The notes beneath the pieces are model-generated. The model was given only the letters and a program-made list of their open reading frames with translations, did not search any database and was not told the origin of the DNA. A stretch of DNA of 64,000 nucleotides, taken from Micropterix aruncella (taxonomy: Eukaryota; Arthropoda; Insecta; Lepidoptera; Micropterigidae). Made by a program: the position numbers and the translations under genes. Of the stretch, positions 46,602 to 63,589 are shown piece after piece. The DNA lies in the NCBI GenBank assembly GCA_944548615.1, contig OX155963.1, positions 14,882,565 through 14,946,564 of the forward strand. The letters run 5' to 3'. The first letter of the stretch is position 1. Each line of letters begins with the position of its first letter.

Positions 46602-48478
46602 TAGGAAATGTCGAAGCGCACCGAATATTTCACCGGTACAGGAAGAGTTTTTCGCGCGTATTCGAATGCAAGGTTGTGTCAAAATGTAATCTATACTAAT
46701 ATTATAAAGAGGTAAAGGTTGTGATGTTGTAGGAAATAATCTCTAGATCTACTGAACCGATTTTGAAAATTCTTTTACCAAAGAAAGCCAATAAATGAAA
46801 ATACTTTTTCGTGGTAGTCGGATTTGCAAAGAAAGTCGGAGAATAAGCGGTCGAACGAAAACGTTTCTAACTAACGCTGCCTTAACTATGAGAGATATAT
46901 CATTAAGTTCTAGAGAAAAGTTGTAGAGCTTGGTAATGCCTACAACAAAGTCAGCGACAGCATACGCCTAACTTTTATATTTAAGTCACAAAAAGTAGTA
47001 TTTTATATTTTAAAATATTTAAATCGTTAGGTCTTTTTTATTGGTCATATTATCAACAATTATGAATTCTTATCAAAATAAGTAAATTTATCGAGTGTTT
47101 AAAACAAAAGACTTTTCCCTTTTACTGCATATAATTTCCATTTTACTGCATAAATAGTTAAAAGAGATAATACGCTCACAAATAAGACACTCACAAGAAG
47201 ACACTCAAAAATAACGGTATTATAGTCAAACGGTATTATAGTCAAAATACATACATACATATGCAGTAAAAATATAACCCTTCTTTTGGCAGTCAGGAAA
47301 TAAATCATAGCACTCAGTACTAACCGAACCACACTCATAATTTCATCACAGGTAAAAAGTTTTACCGCCCAACGAAGTGGGCACGGGTCAGCTAGTTTTA
47401 CTTTAAAAACAAAAAAATATATATTTAAGACTACCTAAATCCTGCCACGCTTTGTTGTGGCTCAGTCTGATATGAAATTAAAAGGAAAAGCATCGAGATT
47501 TCACCGATGCGGGAAGACATTCATTTTGCTATAAAAACATTTTTTTTTAATATTTAAGACTAGCAAAACTAGCTAAACCCGGCTTTGCTATGGCTCAGTC
47601 TGATATTAAATTTATGGAAATGAACCGATGTCGAAGCGCACCGATGATTTCACCGGTGATTTTACTTTTGAGGTTAATATAAAAACAAAAATATTTATTT
47701 GAGACTAGCTAATACCGGCCACGCTTTGCTGTGGCTCAGTCTGATATCAAATTGCACCGATGTCGAAGCGCACAGAAGATTTTACCGGAGCGGGAAGACT
47801 TTTGTTGCGTATTCGAATGCAACGTTTTGTCAAAATGTCATTCTACTATAAAAAAAACACAATTTTTACAGTTAAGACTAGCTAAACCCGGCCACACTTT
47901 GTTGTGGCTCAGTCTGATATAAAATTAATCAGAAACGTACCGATGTCGAAAAGAACCGAAGATTTCACAGATGCGGTAAGACTTTTGCCGCGCATATTCG
48001 AATGCAACGTTGTGTCAACATTTCATTTTATTATAAAAACACAATTGTTATATTTAAGCTAGCTAAATCCGGCCACGATTTTCGTTATATGAAACGAATG
48101 GGAAACTCATCGACTTCGGAGCGCACCGAAGATTTCATCGGTGTGGGAAGACTGTTACGCGTCTTCGAATGCAACGTTGTGTCAAAATTTCCTTTTACTA
48201 TAAAATCACAATTTTTATATTTAAGACTAGATAGACCCGGCCACGCTTTGCTGTGGCTCAGTCTGATATAAAATAATTGGGAAACGATTCGACGACGAAG
48301 CGTGTTGAAGATTTCACAGCGGGTAGACTTTTGTCGCGCGTATTCGAATGGGACGTTCAATTTCATTTTGTTATTAAAACATATGCGTATTCAAACGCAA
48401 TGCTGTCTGAAAATTTCAAATCAATCAATTAACTAATTTTCGAGATATGCGAGCACAAACATACGCAGGCTGATTTTT
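46602..48478 (+). repeat. Tandem array, ~130-180-bp unit, split by a Helitron-like element
   Basis: Units share GTCGAAGCGCACCGA, GATTTCACCGG, GCGTATTCGAATGCAACGTT, GTGTCAAAAT, ACTATAAAA and AAGACTAGCTAAACCCGGCC, with CTTTGTTGTGGCTCAGTCTG. Unit starts (AAGACTAG...) fall near 47428, 47558, 47700, 47873, 48055 and 48222. An earlier partial unit is at 46602-46689. The two parts are separated by the element at 46690-47395. The final ~90 bases (GAGATATGCGAGCACAAACA) look like the end of the parent element. Confidence 0.88.
46690..47395 (+). mobile_element. Helitron-like non-autonomous element, copy 2 (706 bp)
   Basis: Boundaries are defined by the host array: ...AAAATGTAA | TCTATACTAATATT ... GGGTCAGCTAG | TTTTACTTTAAAAAC. 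The rejoined flanks match the uninterrupted units at 47833 and 48023. The element therefore starts TC, ends CTAG and inserted between A and T without target duplication, as Helitrons do. A hairpin GCCCA-ACGAAG-TGGGC ends 9 bases before CTAG. There is no Rep/helicase coding. Homologous to 9373-10107. Confidence 0.93.
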
Positions 48479-48480
48479 AA

Positions 48481-49067
48481 TCTTATATATTATATAAAAC
48501 AAAGTCGGGTTTGTTCGAACACTTATAACTCGACCAATCGGCTGAACCGATTTTCATGGTTTTTGATTTGTTGTATTTGTCTCCGTCCCGAATAGCAGAA
48601 TAACTTTTAAAAACGAAAATTGGAAAATTGACGAAAAATTTAAATAAAAGAAAAAACATTTTTCCCCATACAAAATGTAAGTCCGTGTTTTTCTTATGGT
48701 CAGTTGTACGTGGCATGTTCACTTGTCAGAAAATCATCCGCTTTATTTGTTCTTGCATCTGATAAAAAATAAAAAAATGTCATATATGCTCAAGGTGCTT
48801 CAATGAAGAGAATTAAACCGAGTGCATCCCGTGCTGCACAACATGTAAATAGTTTAATTCAATCATGTCTTGCTGACACGCGATTGATATACTTAATTTT
48901 TGTACTTTTATATTTCTTTTTATGTTATTATCTTAATAAAGTAGTGAACTTAATATTTATTTTGTATTCATTGTATTACTTTCATAAAATAATAAATTAA
49001 ATTCAGCTAATCTGTAACACGACAATTATTGACTGTTAGGCGGTACAAAGTCCGCCGGGTCATCTAG
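48481..49067 (+). mobile_element. Second Helitron-like element (587 bp)
   Basis: Starts TCTTATATATTATATAAA after an A and ends ...GGGTCATCTAG before a T. A hairpin GGCGG-TACAAAGT-CCGCC lies 7 bases before CTAG. No terminal inverted repeats. An internal open frame (from 48803) begins MKRIKPSASRAAQHVNSL and could be a captured fragment of a Helitron or host protein; it is too short to assign. Unlike the other two copies in the window, it belongs to a different family. Confidence 0.8.
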
Positions 49068-50724
49068 TATGTAAATAAAATAACGAACTTAACGAATTTT
49101 GACTCCATTTTTCAATCCGAAGTGATGGAATGAAAAAAAAATAATAAAATCATAAGATTTTATAGAATCCTCCTACATTCACAAGTTAGTAAAACTCGAC
49201 GCTTTGCCAGCCACACCGATATATTCGTCTAGAAACTTTTAAGTAAAGAAACTTGTCGTATTCTTTCCTCCGCTGCTCCCTCACAGACGCATTTCATCGC
49301 TGTTCAATCTTCCGTGGTCTAGGTTTGTAGACTTCCAACTACGTTCATACGTCCATATAAGGTAAGTATTATGGAACAGAATATATCCTTGATGTTTAAG
49401 TTGATTTATGTATAAATCTGGTCAATTGAAAAAAAAGTCCTTGTGGCGGTAAACCTTATTTTGATTGGTTATTATTTTTAAATTCGGTAATAATTACCAT
49501 GCAAAATGAATATTAAAAATATGTTATAATGACTTTATTCATCCATGTTAATAATGATTTATGTTATTGATAAGAACTCCCAATAATTGATAAATATTAT
49601 AAAATAATTAATTGTCAAGTTTAGAATTATACTTGTAACACAATCATGTGTAACGTCGAATATAAAGCTGTAGCTATGGAAATGTAGTTTATTTCAATAT
49701 AAATTTCATCCTAAGTTCGATTATTCTAATCCAGACATAATAAGAGAAAATCATGGATGAAACTGTTCAAACATTCTCTATAATAATACTTTGTGGCCTA
49801 GTAGAGACCAATAGCAGTAAATAGTGAATTGTTTACAATCATCAGAGATATTCACCTGTATTTAGTCCATTTTGCTGGACAGACTATCAAGACATTCTCA
49901 GTCAAACAAAATAATTTGCTGTAATATACTAGTTTTAATACAAATAAGAGTAAATCTGATAAATGCAACAATGTCCCGGTTTCTTACTGTTTTAAAATAT
50001 ATATATATTTTACGCTCATAGCTAATACATTTCAATAAAAATACACTGTAACTGCGTCAGAAAAATCCGTTTGCCATTTTATTTCATCCTAAAATCCGCA
50101 GCCTTTCATTTCCTTTTTATTTCCTTATGTGCATTCTATTATCCATATCATACTATGCTTACTATAAAAATATACCTACATTCCTTTTGTCGGTACATGT
50201 TAACGTATATGTTACCATAGCAACCGTTCCGCAGCACATCATAACAAGAGAAAGTCATCAGCTGTTGACCCTCTAATGCAGACATGCAACGCAGTATAAT
50301 TAATATCAGCATTGAAGAAAACACAATTGTAACACATCCGCACCGTATCGCAGTTCAAATATCTAAGTATCGAATCCTTTGTCTATTTCGTAAACTGCAT
50401 GATTTTTTTTGCATTCCCGCATTTACCCCCGCAATTATTTCCTTGTGGATTTTTCTGATAGCTGAGAAAAGAGAAATATACCCCATCGCACGGGCAAGGC
50501 TTTCGTTTCATATAAACGAAAACCCCTTGATTAGGGTTATTTTTCGCACATTATATATTTGGTCACTTCGGACCAAAACACACAGACACTAACACAGACA
50601 CTAAAAATGATGTTCTTTCTTTCAAAAAAAAAACCCCCTAATCTAGGTATATAACAATTCGATCTAAAACATACCACTGTAATAGCGATTGTGATATCAG
50701 TGCGATGGCCAATTTAAAATAACC
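49068..50724. other. AT-rich non-coding
   Basis: No gene or repeat partner is recognised. The 102-codon open frame at 50284-50592 has no known motif. Confidence 0.45.
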
Positions 50725-51350
50725 GGTAGTGTCAGCCAAAAACTTTTCCGGAAAGTATCCAAGGACCTATTTCATCAGAATATTAATTTCATAAATAAAA
50801 TCTTTGGGTGCCCTCTCCCTGCCGGCAGATGAACCCGGTTATGATCTTTTGCGATGCCTAAGGCAGCGCGGGTTTCTTTCTCGGCTAAGGGCGGCTTTAG
50901 GCCAAGCGCCAACAGGTAGCGTCAATATTTAATTAAAATGTGCGGCGGAATTTAAATAAGCGTAGCTTGTTTAGGTATGAGATATTCCAACCAAAATTTC
51001 ACAATATCTTGGCGCCGAATTTCAGGCTCTAAGTTCAATATTTAAACATTGAAATATAACTGGAGGGTCCTCTGGTGGACCGATTTCGACCACAGTTTTT
51101 CAACTCTTGCCATGACCATATGATGCCTGCATATTCCATTTCAGCTCAATCTGATTAAACGTTTGGGCGCTATCGTGGAGGAATATACACGCTGAGACAC
51201 TCAGAGAGACTTCAATCTGGAAATAATCATAATCGTCTGAGGAGGGCTCAAAATGAATATTTTGTCTTCATCTCGATTTTTTTTTAACGCGTTCACAATC
51301 ATTTCTTTCCTCGACGGTTAGTGGGCCGTAAAAGTAAAATTGTTACGGAG
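50725..51350 (+). repeat. Family A repeat, copy at 50.7 kb
   Basis: Landmarks in order: AACTTTTCCGGAAAGT, CAAGGACCTATTTCATC, GCGTAGCTTGTTTAG, ACTCTTGCCATGACCATATG, GCGCTATCGTGGAGGAATAT, TCAATCTGGAAATAATCATA, TTTTGTCTTCATCTCG and a final GTTAGTGGGCCGTAAAAG. Like the 20.4-kb copy it lacks the GC-rich 600-bp core. Confidence 0.8.
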
Positions 51351-52362
51351 CTCACCTTAGACATGCATTTCGCTCGACTGCTGGTCGTCAAATGGGCGAC
51401 GTATTTTCGTACAGGCCTGTCCTCCATTTTGCTAAATAGTTGATCTTGATGGACAAATACACGTGCAATTTGGGTTTCAGCGTCGCACAGAGTATCAATG
51501 ATAATGACGTTGGAAGTGGAAGCACGCACTCATTATTCTAGTCTGGAAATTTGCATAATTCTACCCTCGACGTACGTTACTGATGTGCGATATATCAGTA
51601 TTCTAATCGGTGGCGTGTATGTAGTAACGTCGATCCCACTATTTTAGGGGACGGTAGCGCTGTACAGTGAATAGCTAAGCTAACATCATAATACGTAATA
51701 CCATTAATAGCATTCTGTCAGTTTGAAATTGCAAATTAAGTAACTTTACATTCAAATGGCTACTATCAAGAAGAACTCACATCAAGGCTGCTGTTTCAGT
51801 TTATCAAAATCTTTCAATATTTCAATCTTTACATAGTGGGTCCTCTTCTCTCATTTACACTTCTACCCTACTCTTTCATGTATTTCATTCAAATATGCCT
51901 TCTTATTTACTCCGCTTTCACCTCATGGCCTTTAAGTGCTATAATGCTAATACCACCGATCGGTGGTTTTTACGTTGCGACAACTCGCGGGCTGCCGAGT
52001 TCTGTATTTATGCAATTATGTAATTATATGTTAAAAAGTCGCATGCATTGAATAAGCCACCATTACACATTAGTATGCATGCACTAACATCTCCTACAAA
52101 TAAATTTTCGAGAGTTGAAAACGTGCCGTAGTGAGTTTCATTTCCATATCTGGCTTTCTAACGGTTAATTACGCTCTCAGGAAAATCTATTACTGGCTAT
52201 GCCTCAGCATTCGTCAACTTTAATATCCTGCCTCCATACCTGCACTGCAAGTCTTCTGTAGTGCATGCGGCCCGAATACGGGACTCGGTTCCTTTGCCTC
52301 TGGGACAAATGGAATACCTGATCACGTTTAAAAAAATCTATTAAGAGACATTTACTTAATGC
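51351..52362. other. Non-coding, nothing recognised
   Basis: No gene, repeat end or RNA structure is recognised. Confidence 0.45.
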
Positions 52363-52366
52363 TTAA

Positions 52367-52899
52367 CCCTTTGAGGACCAAAAGCTTTGTTACAGGGTAT
52401 GAAAATTTCGAATTAATAAAACTGTTAAAGGGCGATGTAAATAACCCTTCTGTTAAGTTTTGTGAAGATTTGTTCAATATTTTCCTATAGATTGTTGAGA
52501 CATATGTTCCATAAGAGTCTTTAATACTGTCTCCTCAGATACTGCCTCGCAAATACTGACTCACCTGGTCCATAAAAGAAGCCAATAATTTCTGCCTATT
52601 ATTAAATACGAATTTATTCAATTAATAAGAGTCAGTACGTTTCAAAAGAAAAATGAATTTAAATTGATTAAATTGCGATAAATATTGTACTTCTTTATTT
52701 AAAAACACATTTTGTAGGTCATTCAAGGTCGTTGGCCAATTGCAATGTTTTAAAAAATACGATTCATTTTTAAACAACCATTTAACTGTTTTCAGAATAT
52801 TAAGATTGTGATTACTCAATAACATTGAAAAAATATAATATAATAATTTACAAAAGAATTTTGAAATTTTTAAACACGTGTCCCATGGTCCTTAAAGTG
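52367..52899. mobile_element. piggyBac-type MITE, copy 1 (~533 bp)
   Basis: The left end reads TTAA|CCCTTTGAGGACCAAAAG and the right end, inverse complemented, TTTA|CACTTTAAGGACCATGGG. The ends are inverted, start CCCTTT and are flanked by TTAA (right copy mutated to TTTA on the element strand), as expected for piggyBac-like elements. No transposase frame. The interior near the left end matches the element at 62113-62511 in inverted orientation (AAGCTTTG ... GGGTATG ... GTTAAAGGGCGATG). Confidence 0.75.
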
Positions 52900-56364
<3,465 letters not shown>

Positions 56365-56389
56365 AATAATTTACACATTTACAATCAAA

Positions 56390-58634
<2,245 letters not shown>

Positions 58635-58799
58635 GCTCAAGTGGAATATCTCCTCTTACCTATTCTTGACTATGCAGATGTGGTTTGTCTCGATTTATCA
58701 GAGGAACTACTAAACAAACTTGAACGTTTGCAAAATGTATGCATACGATTCGTCTTCGGTCTACGTAAGTATGATCACGTGTTCGAATATAGGGCACAT

Positions 58800-59269
58800 C
58801 ATGGGCGTATATAAGGGGGGGGGGGGGGTTTAGGGGGTCCGGACCCCTCCCTTAGCATACGACAAAATATTCGGAACAAAAATGAGTTCACCATTCTTTT
58901 CGAGCAAGCAAAGCAGATGAGTTTAAGCGACATAATTGTTCCAAGAACGACTGAAAGGCAAACCCAGCGCAGCAATGCTCCAGGAGAAACTGCCGAAATA
59001 TATTACAGTAGAAATGTATTTTACCCTTTCATTGACCATGTGGTTACAGAACTTATTTTACTTAAAGGTAGGAACTTAAAGTAACTATCATTTGTCCACG
59101 ATTAACTTGCGTGTATTTTTATGTTTACGTAATTTTTAAATAACTGAGTTTGGAGTTTAGAATTTTGCTTTTTTCTGCGTGAAGTCCGGCCAATAAGTAG
59201 TTTATCTTTGTACATTTTCGTACCTGCGGACCCCCCCCCCCCCCATGTAAAAGCTATAGCTACGCCCGT
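58800..59269 (+). mobile_element. hAT-type deletion derivative (470 bp) with G-run ends
   Basis: The left end is CATGGGCGTATATAAGGGG; the right end, inverse complemented, is (C)ACGGGCGTAGCTATAGC and then a G run. Flanks are GGGCACAT (58792-58799) and GGGCACAG (59270-59277), an 8-bp duplication with one mismatch, the size produced by hAT transposases. The homologous LINE at 2.6 kb lacks the insert. Inside is a remnant of transposase coding. Terminal bases are off by one, so the exact right border is uncertain. Confidence 0.78.
58875..59070 (+). pseudogene. hAT transposase fragment (ZMYM1/THAP-hAT-like)
   Basis: One open plus frame reads NKNEFTILFEQAKQMSLSDI, then IVPRTTERQTQRSNAPGETA, then EIYYSRNVFYPFIDHVVTEL. 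The 'PRxxxRQTxRSN.....xEYYRxxxFxPFxDHxxxEL' pattern is characteristic of a hAT transposase segment found in proteins annotated as ZMYM1-like or 52-kDa repressor-like. It ends at AAAG|GTAGG, a possible splice donor. Roughly 65 residues of a protein that is usually several hundred long remain. Confidence 0.8.
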
Positions 59270-59785
59270 GGGCACAGTTAAAGTGGTTGTACATACGCCA
59301 AAGGTGAAATGTTTATATACTTGCTCTCCTATATCGTGTACTCTCCCAATCAACACCATCCTATCTCCATGAGCTTCTTGAACCATTAAGTTTTACGGTC
59401 TCGTACTTCGGTCAGCCTCTGACAGTTTACTAAAAAATCGGTGTCATAATACAGATTTCTATTCCTACTCTTTCTGTGTCTATGGTGCAAGACTCTGGAA
59501 CGATCTACCGACAAATATAAGAAACTCGTCTTCTTTACCATAATTTAAGACTCAGCTCAAAGATTACTACATTTCTAAGAAGTAACCAGTTGTTCCCTTT
59601 CTCTCCTCTTCTTCTCCCAATACTTAGTTTAAATACTTAGTTTTAAATACCTATCTTTATTTCCACAATGCGCGCATGCGCCACTGTGATTAGGTTAGTT
59701 GTGAGACATTACCATTTGGCAATAATCTCGCCTGTTTGTATCACAATTCAGTGCATATAAAGAGTATATTATTATTAATAATATT

Positions 59786-61009
59786 AAGTCAAAATAAAGT
59801 TATCATAATGGGTTGGCCGATACGTTAAAAGAGGTAACTATTGATAAATGCCATAAAGACGCTCTAAAGTTATTAGCTAATATTATATTTTCCGTGATTT
59901 TATGTACATTTTAATCAGCATTAAACCAAGTTTTTTCGACTGATATTTAGTGTAAGGATAATGGCAGTAGTTTTCTCGTTTGAAGAGTGAAGGAAACAGG
60001 TGCGGTGAAATATCAACGAGCGTCCTAAAACTCTCCCCATTTGGGGAACGCTTCTAGTTAGCCCTATCACACATAAAATACACATACCTACAGCCATACT
60101 TGTAGATACGTCAACACGGCCAAGTTCGAGTACATGGGTACTAATGCGGGAGTAAAACAAACACGAAGACAATCGCCGACAGGCTTATACAGGGAGGCGC
60201 AAATTGACGATCGGTAAATAGCGGTGTTTGAAAAGGACCCGTTAGGCGGATGTATTTATTTTGGGGCTATTATCGCACGATTGATAATAATAATATGTGT
60301 GAGAAACAATATATTATCATTTACTTACAGGTACGCGGGTCGAACGAAAAAAACGAAGCATCGAAAATGTCACGAAATGCGGCAAAATTAAATCGACCAT
60401 TATTTATATGTACAAAAAACCAGCGAAGTATGAACATACATACACTGAGAAAAATAATGGATTTCTTCCTACGATGTCATTTTGTTATTGTGGTTATATA
60501 CAGAATAATGATGTTTCAATCGTTTGTTGAATTGCAAGGAATTTTGTTGAAACTCCATTACTCGAGTACGTATATGTTTTATCATGCTCCGTACGGGTAA
60601 TACGAAAATAACGGTATAATGTAGCTTCAATATGACTCTTGTAATTGACTTTAATCTTACTTATGTAATAACATACTGTCATGGTAAAAACAAGATCTTG
60701 TTATGTGCCGTAATGAATGTGACCTGGTAATTATACGGTTACGCGTCATGTTGATACATACCCACGGACCACAATATATGTTACATAGGTAATCCCTTTT
60801 AAAACATGCGTATTTCCGTGCATTATAATTTTTCAGAGTAAAATGCAAAAATTGCAATGTTTTGAAATTCTCATACTCACGTGCGTTTATGTCGTGGAAA
60901 GCCCGGATCGGTCTACAAAAACCGTCATACCTTTCAAAATTTGGACTTGTTAACTACTACGGGCGAACCCGCCACCCCCAGGAAGTTATAACGTTCATTC
61001 TTACAACCG
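59786..61009. other. Non-coding; family D edge phrase at 60953-60987
   Basis: ACTACGGGCGAACCCG followed by a CCCAGGAAG-type phrase is shared with 39768-39800. The 116-codon open frame at 60250-60600 has no known motif. No gene is supported. Confidence 0.45.
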
Positions 61010-61800
61010 TGTGATGAACGTAGAGACATAGGGACGACACAGCACCGTCTAACTACGCCAAGATGCCCTTGAGAGTCCAACGCCTTACAGTGAGGCACTG
61101 AGAATCGAACCCAGCGGGCAGATTCGAGCCCTTACTTCCAGATTTGGCCAGATTTCTCTGCCTTCCAGTCTGTTCGCAGTTTAAAAGTCGCTGGCGAGGC
61201 CTCTACCTGGTGTTAGCAGTAAATCAGATCGAATATATCACGGACTGTGGCGCTCTGAGCCCGTCTTTCAAACGGGATCGTTTTAAGACTAGCTGAATCC
61301 CCGCTGCTTATGATAGTATAAGGCCATTTTCAAATACCCCAGTTATTTGCCTGAGTGCATAGTCGATTGGCAAACCCCGCACAACAAGCAAACCGCCCAG
61401 CAGCGCCCGAAGGTCATCCCACAGAGGATCCAAGCCACCCGTCCATGACTCCCCGCCACAGGGGGAAACAGAGTCCTTTCCAGTTTGATTCTCTTCGATA
61501 AGGCTACCGGAGAGGATTTGAACCGTGAGTTAAGCCGATCAGCGGTTGTCATAAGGTTAAAAACCACCCCATTTCTAAAAGAAAATAAGCCGTTCACAGA
61601 CTCCCCCGGTTATCAGTCGGAATACTCAGTCGATTGGCTGACGCTGAAGGACGATTCTCTAGGGAACTGATCCGCAGGCACAGAGTCCTACCCTTGCTCA
61701 CACTTCTGCGTGGAGGCTGCCGGATGGGTGAGTTGGGCCGACCCTAACACACAAGTTATAGTGGCCCATTAGCTCTCATGTCTTTTAAACTAATTGGAAC
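61010..61800 (+). repeat. Family D repeat, copy at 61 kb
   Basis: It shares the ordered landmarks of 37640-38330 (CCAACGCCTTACAG, CCAGATTTGG, TATCAGTCGGAATACTCAG, CTAGGGAACTG, AGTGGCCCATTAGCTCTC). Two versions of the GATTGGCaAAC/GATTGGCTGACGC segment occur inside (61351 and 61632), so the copy contains an internal duplication. Confidence 0.75.
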
Positions 61801-62112
61801 ATACTAGACACGACAACGCCCTGCGTCCGGTGAGCCACGTGCTAGCGCGGTCTAAGTAGTCAACCGCGTGACTAGACCGAGTATTTTTAATCAATCGACA
61901 GCAATATTAAAAAGGCGAAATATTTCTTGATGTTCAAGGAGTAAATATCTGATTAGTCAATTTTAATGATTTAATAAATTCTCGAGAGAAAAATTAATAT
62001 TATTCAACAATGGAGATGTATATGAGAAATATTCGCAACTAATATTATGTAATCTGAATAATTATCAAAATGAAAACTTTAAATATTATTTATGAATAGT
62101 TTCTCTTATTTA
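61801..62112. other. AT-rich non-coding
   Basis: No gene or repeat is recognised. Confidence 0.45.
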
Positions 62113-62511
62113 GCCCTTTAAGGACCATAGGACATACTAATATTAGCATAAAAAAATGTTTACAAATATACCGTATTTTTTTCAGTCAAAATATTGCAAA
62201 TCACCCACGAACTCTGATGATATTAAATAAATAAATAAAATATTTATGGTAAATTTTACAATTAGATTTTTTTTCTTTCAGTACGTGTCATTTCTGAGTT
62301 AAATAATATAATATTTAAATTTTGGAATAAGTTGTAACTTCGCATCTTTATGGACTACAGAGGTACTTATGTCCCATCAATTTTATTCAAAATCTTTTAA
62401 ACCAATTTTCATAAAGCTTGACATACTCGTAGGTACATGTTATTTACATTTGTCATCGCCCTTTAACATAAATTTCCATACTCTACCACAAAGCTTATGG
62501 TCTTCAAAGAG
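62113..62511. mobile_element. piggyBac-type MITE, copy 2 (~400 bp)
   Basis: The left end is GCCCTTTAAGGACCATAGG and the right end, inverse complemented, TTAA|CTCTTTGAAGACCATAAG. The right flank is TTAA (62512-62515) and the left TTTA. Interior phrases (CATCGCCCTTTAAC, CCATACTCTACC, CAAAGCTTATGG) are the inverse of those at 52367-52450, showing it is the same family in the other orientation. Confidence 0.75.
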
Positions 62512-62515
62512 TTAA

Positions 62516-63589
62516 AGGTTACCCAGTGTTATATCATGTTCGTCAACACCCTCTCACACATCTCCAAAAGTATAGAGAAGCACTTCGAACAGACAGAAAT
62601 AAAGGCCCTCAACGCCATCTGTCGGTGTTCATGCGCATTAGGAGCGGGCGACGAAAAATGTTAGAACATTATCGGGCATCCATTCTGCGGGCCTGTCGAT
62701 CTGCCCGTTCCTCCCCTCCTTCTCTCGCGCAAGGAGCAAAGAGCAAGGCGGTGGATAAGTACTGCACTCAGCGCCGCCAGCGCTGGTGATGGATTGCTAA
62801 GGGGATCCGCACATAAATTTAGTCTGCAGCCGGAACGGAGGTGTCGTGTCGAATGTGAGCAATTGCCGCTATCCGTAATCGCTGCTCTCCTACTTGTTAA
62901 CATCAATGATATCCACCCATCTAGAATTAAAGCTGATTCACATTGAGCCAGTTACTGAATTCAAACTCAAAATAAGTCTGCGCTGACCCGATACTGTCAT
63001 CATGTAAATTTATTTAAAGTCAGTAGGCACAGCGCTGTCGCATCAGTGCTGACCAATTCCCCCACACCACTCGCGCCAGCGGTACTGACCACGTGTAAAC
63101 GATGAAGTCAGTAGTTGGTCAGTGGCTGGCACTGCGTTGTAGGGTGACGTCGCGTCGTATGGAAAATTTTAATTACCGACAAAAAAAGCATTTTCCCGAC
63201 TGACTTCAACAACGTGCATACACCTTAAATACATACCTACGACTGACTGTGTGTAAACACAATAAGTCAGCTCTCGACGGCAGCCTTGCTCAATATAAAC
63301 TACATGCGAGTCGACCAAGAGAACTATTATCATTGATTTTATAGCGTATTAGATTTTACTGCGAACCAGAATTTCGCAAGGACTAGATGGCGCTCATAGT
63401 CAAAATATGAATAATTTAATTTTATTTTATTAAATATGGTGACTTTCGTGGTATAACAGTATGGAGGCGCACTGTAGATGGTGCTCTAAACACGACTTTA
63501 CGATATATAATAATGATGTAATAACAAACGGATTTTAAATCATAGCTCTTACTATTTTTATGTTATTTACATAAAGATGTCAATTTTTT
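62516..63589. other. Non-coding; GC-richer 62530-62900
   Basis: A GC-rich stretch with competing open frames on both strands (62526-62789 and 62661-62906), neither with a recognisable motif. A GTCAGTnGnTnGnCAGTG-like phrase recurs loosely at 63000-63140. No gene is supported. Confidence 0.4.

Larger units (their letters stand above)
58635..59785 (+). pseudogene. LINE C-terminal RT copy, split by a hAT-type insertion
   Basis: Plus-strand 58635-58790 reads VEYLLLPILDYADVVCLDLS, then a LERLQNVCIRFVFG block and GLRKYDHVFEYR, matching the minus-strand relic at 2500-2754. After the insertion at 58800-59269 the homology resumes (CAGTTAAAGTGGTTGTACAT, then a PSYLHELLEPL block). It then decays through the LWNDLP region to a (TTA)n-like tail at about 59765-59785. 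The pair provides an empty site for the insertion. Confidence 0.9.

Noticed and set aside
47428..48478. CRISPR array
   Set aside because: Units are 130-180 bp and diverge along their whole length; there are no short exact repeats with unique spacers and no cas genes, and the DNA is eukaryotic.
60250..60600. 116-codon plus-strand frame
   Set aside because: No motif and no flanking gene signals; AT-driven composition.
62526..62906. Two overlapping frames on opposite strands in a GC-rich patch
   Set aside because: Neither contains a recognisable motif; GC-rich DNA with few stop codons explains both.
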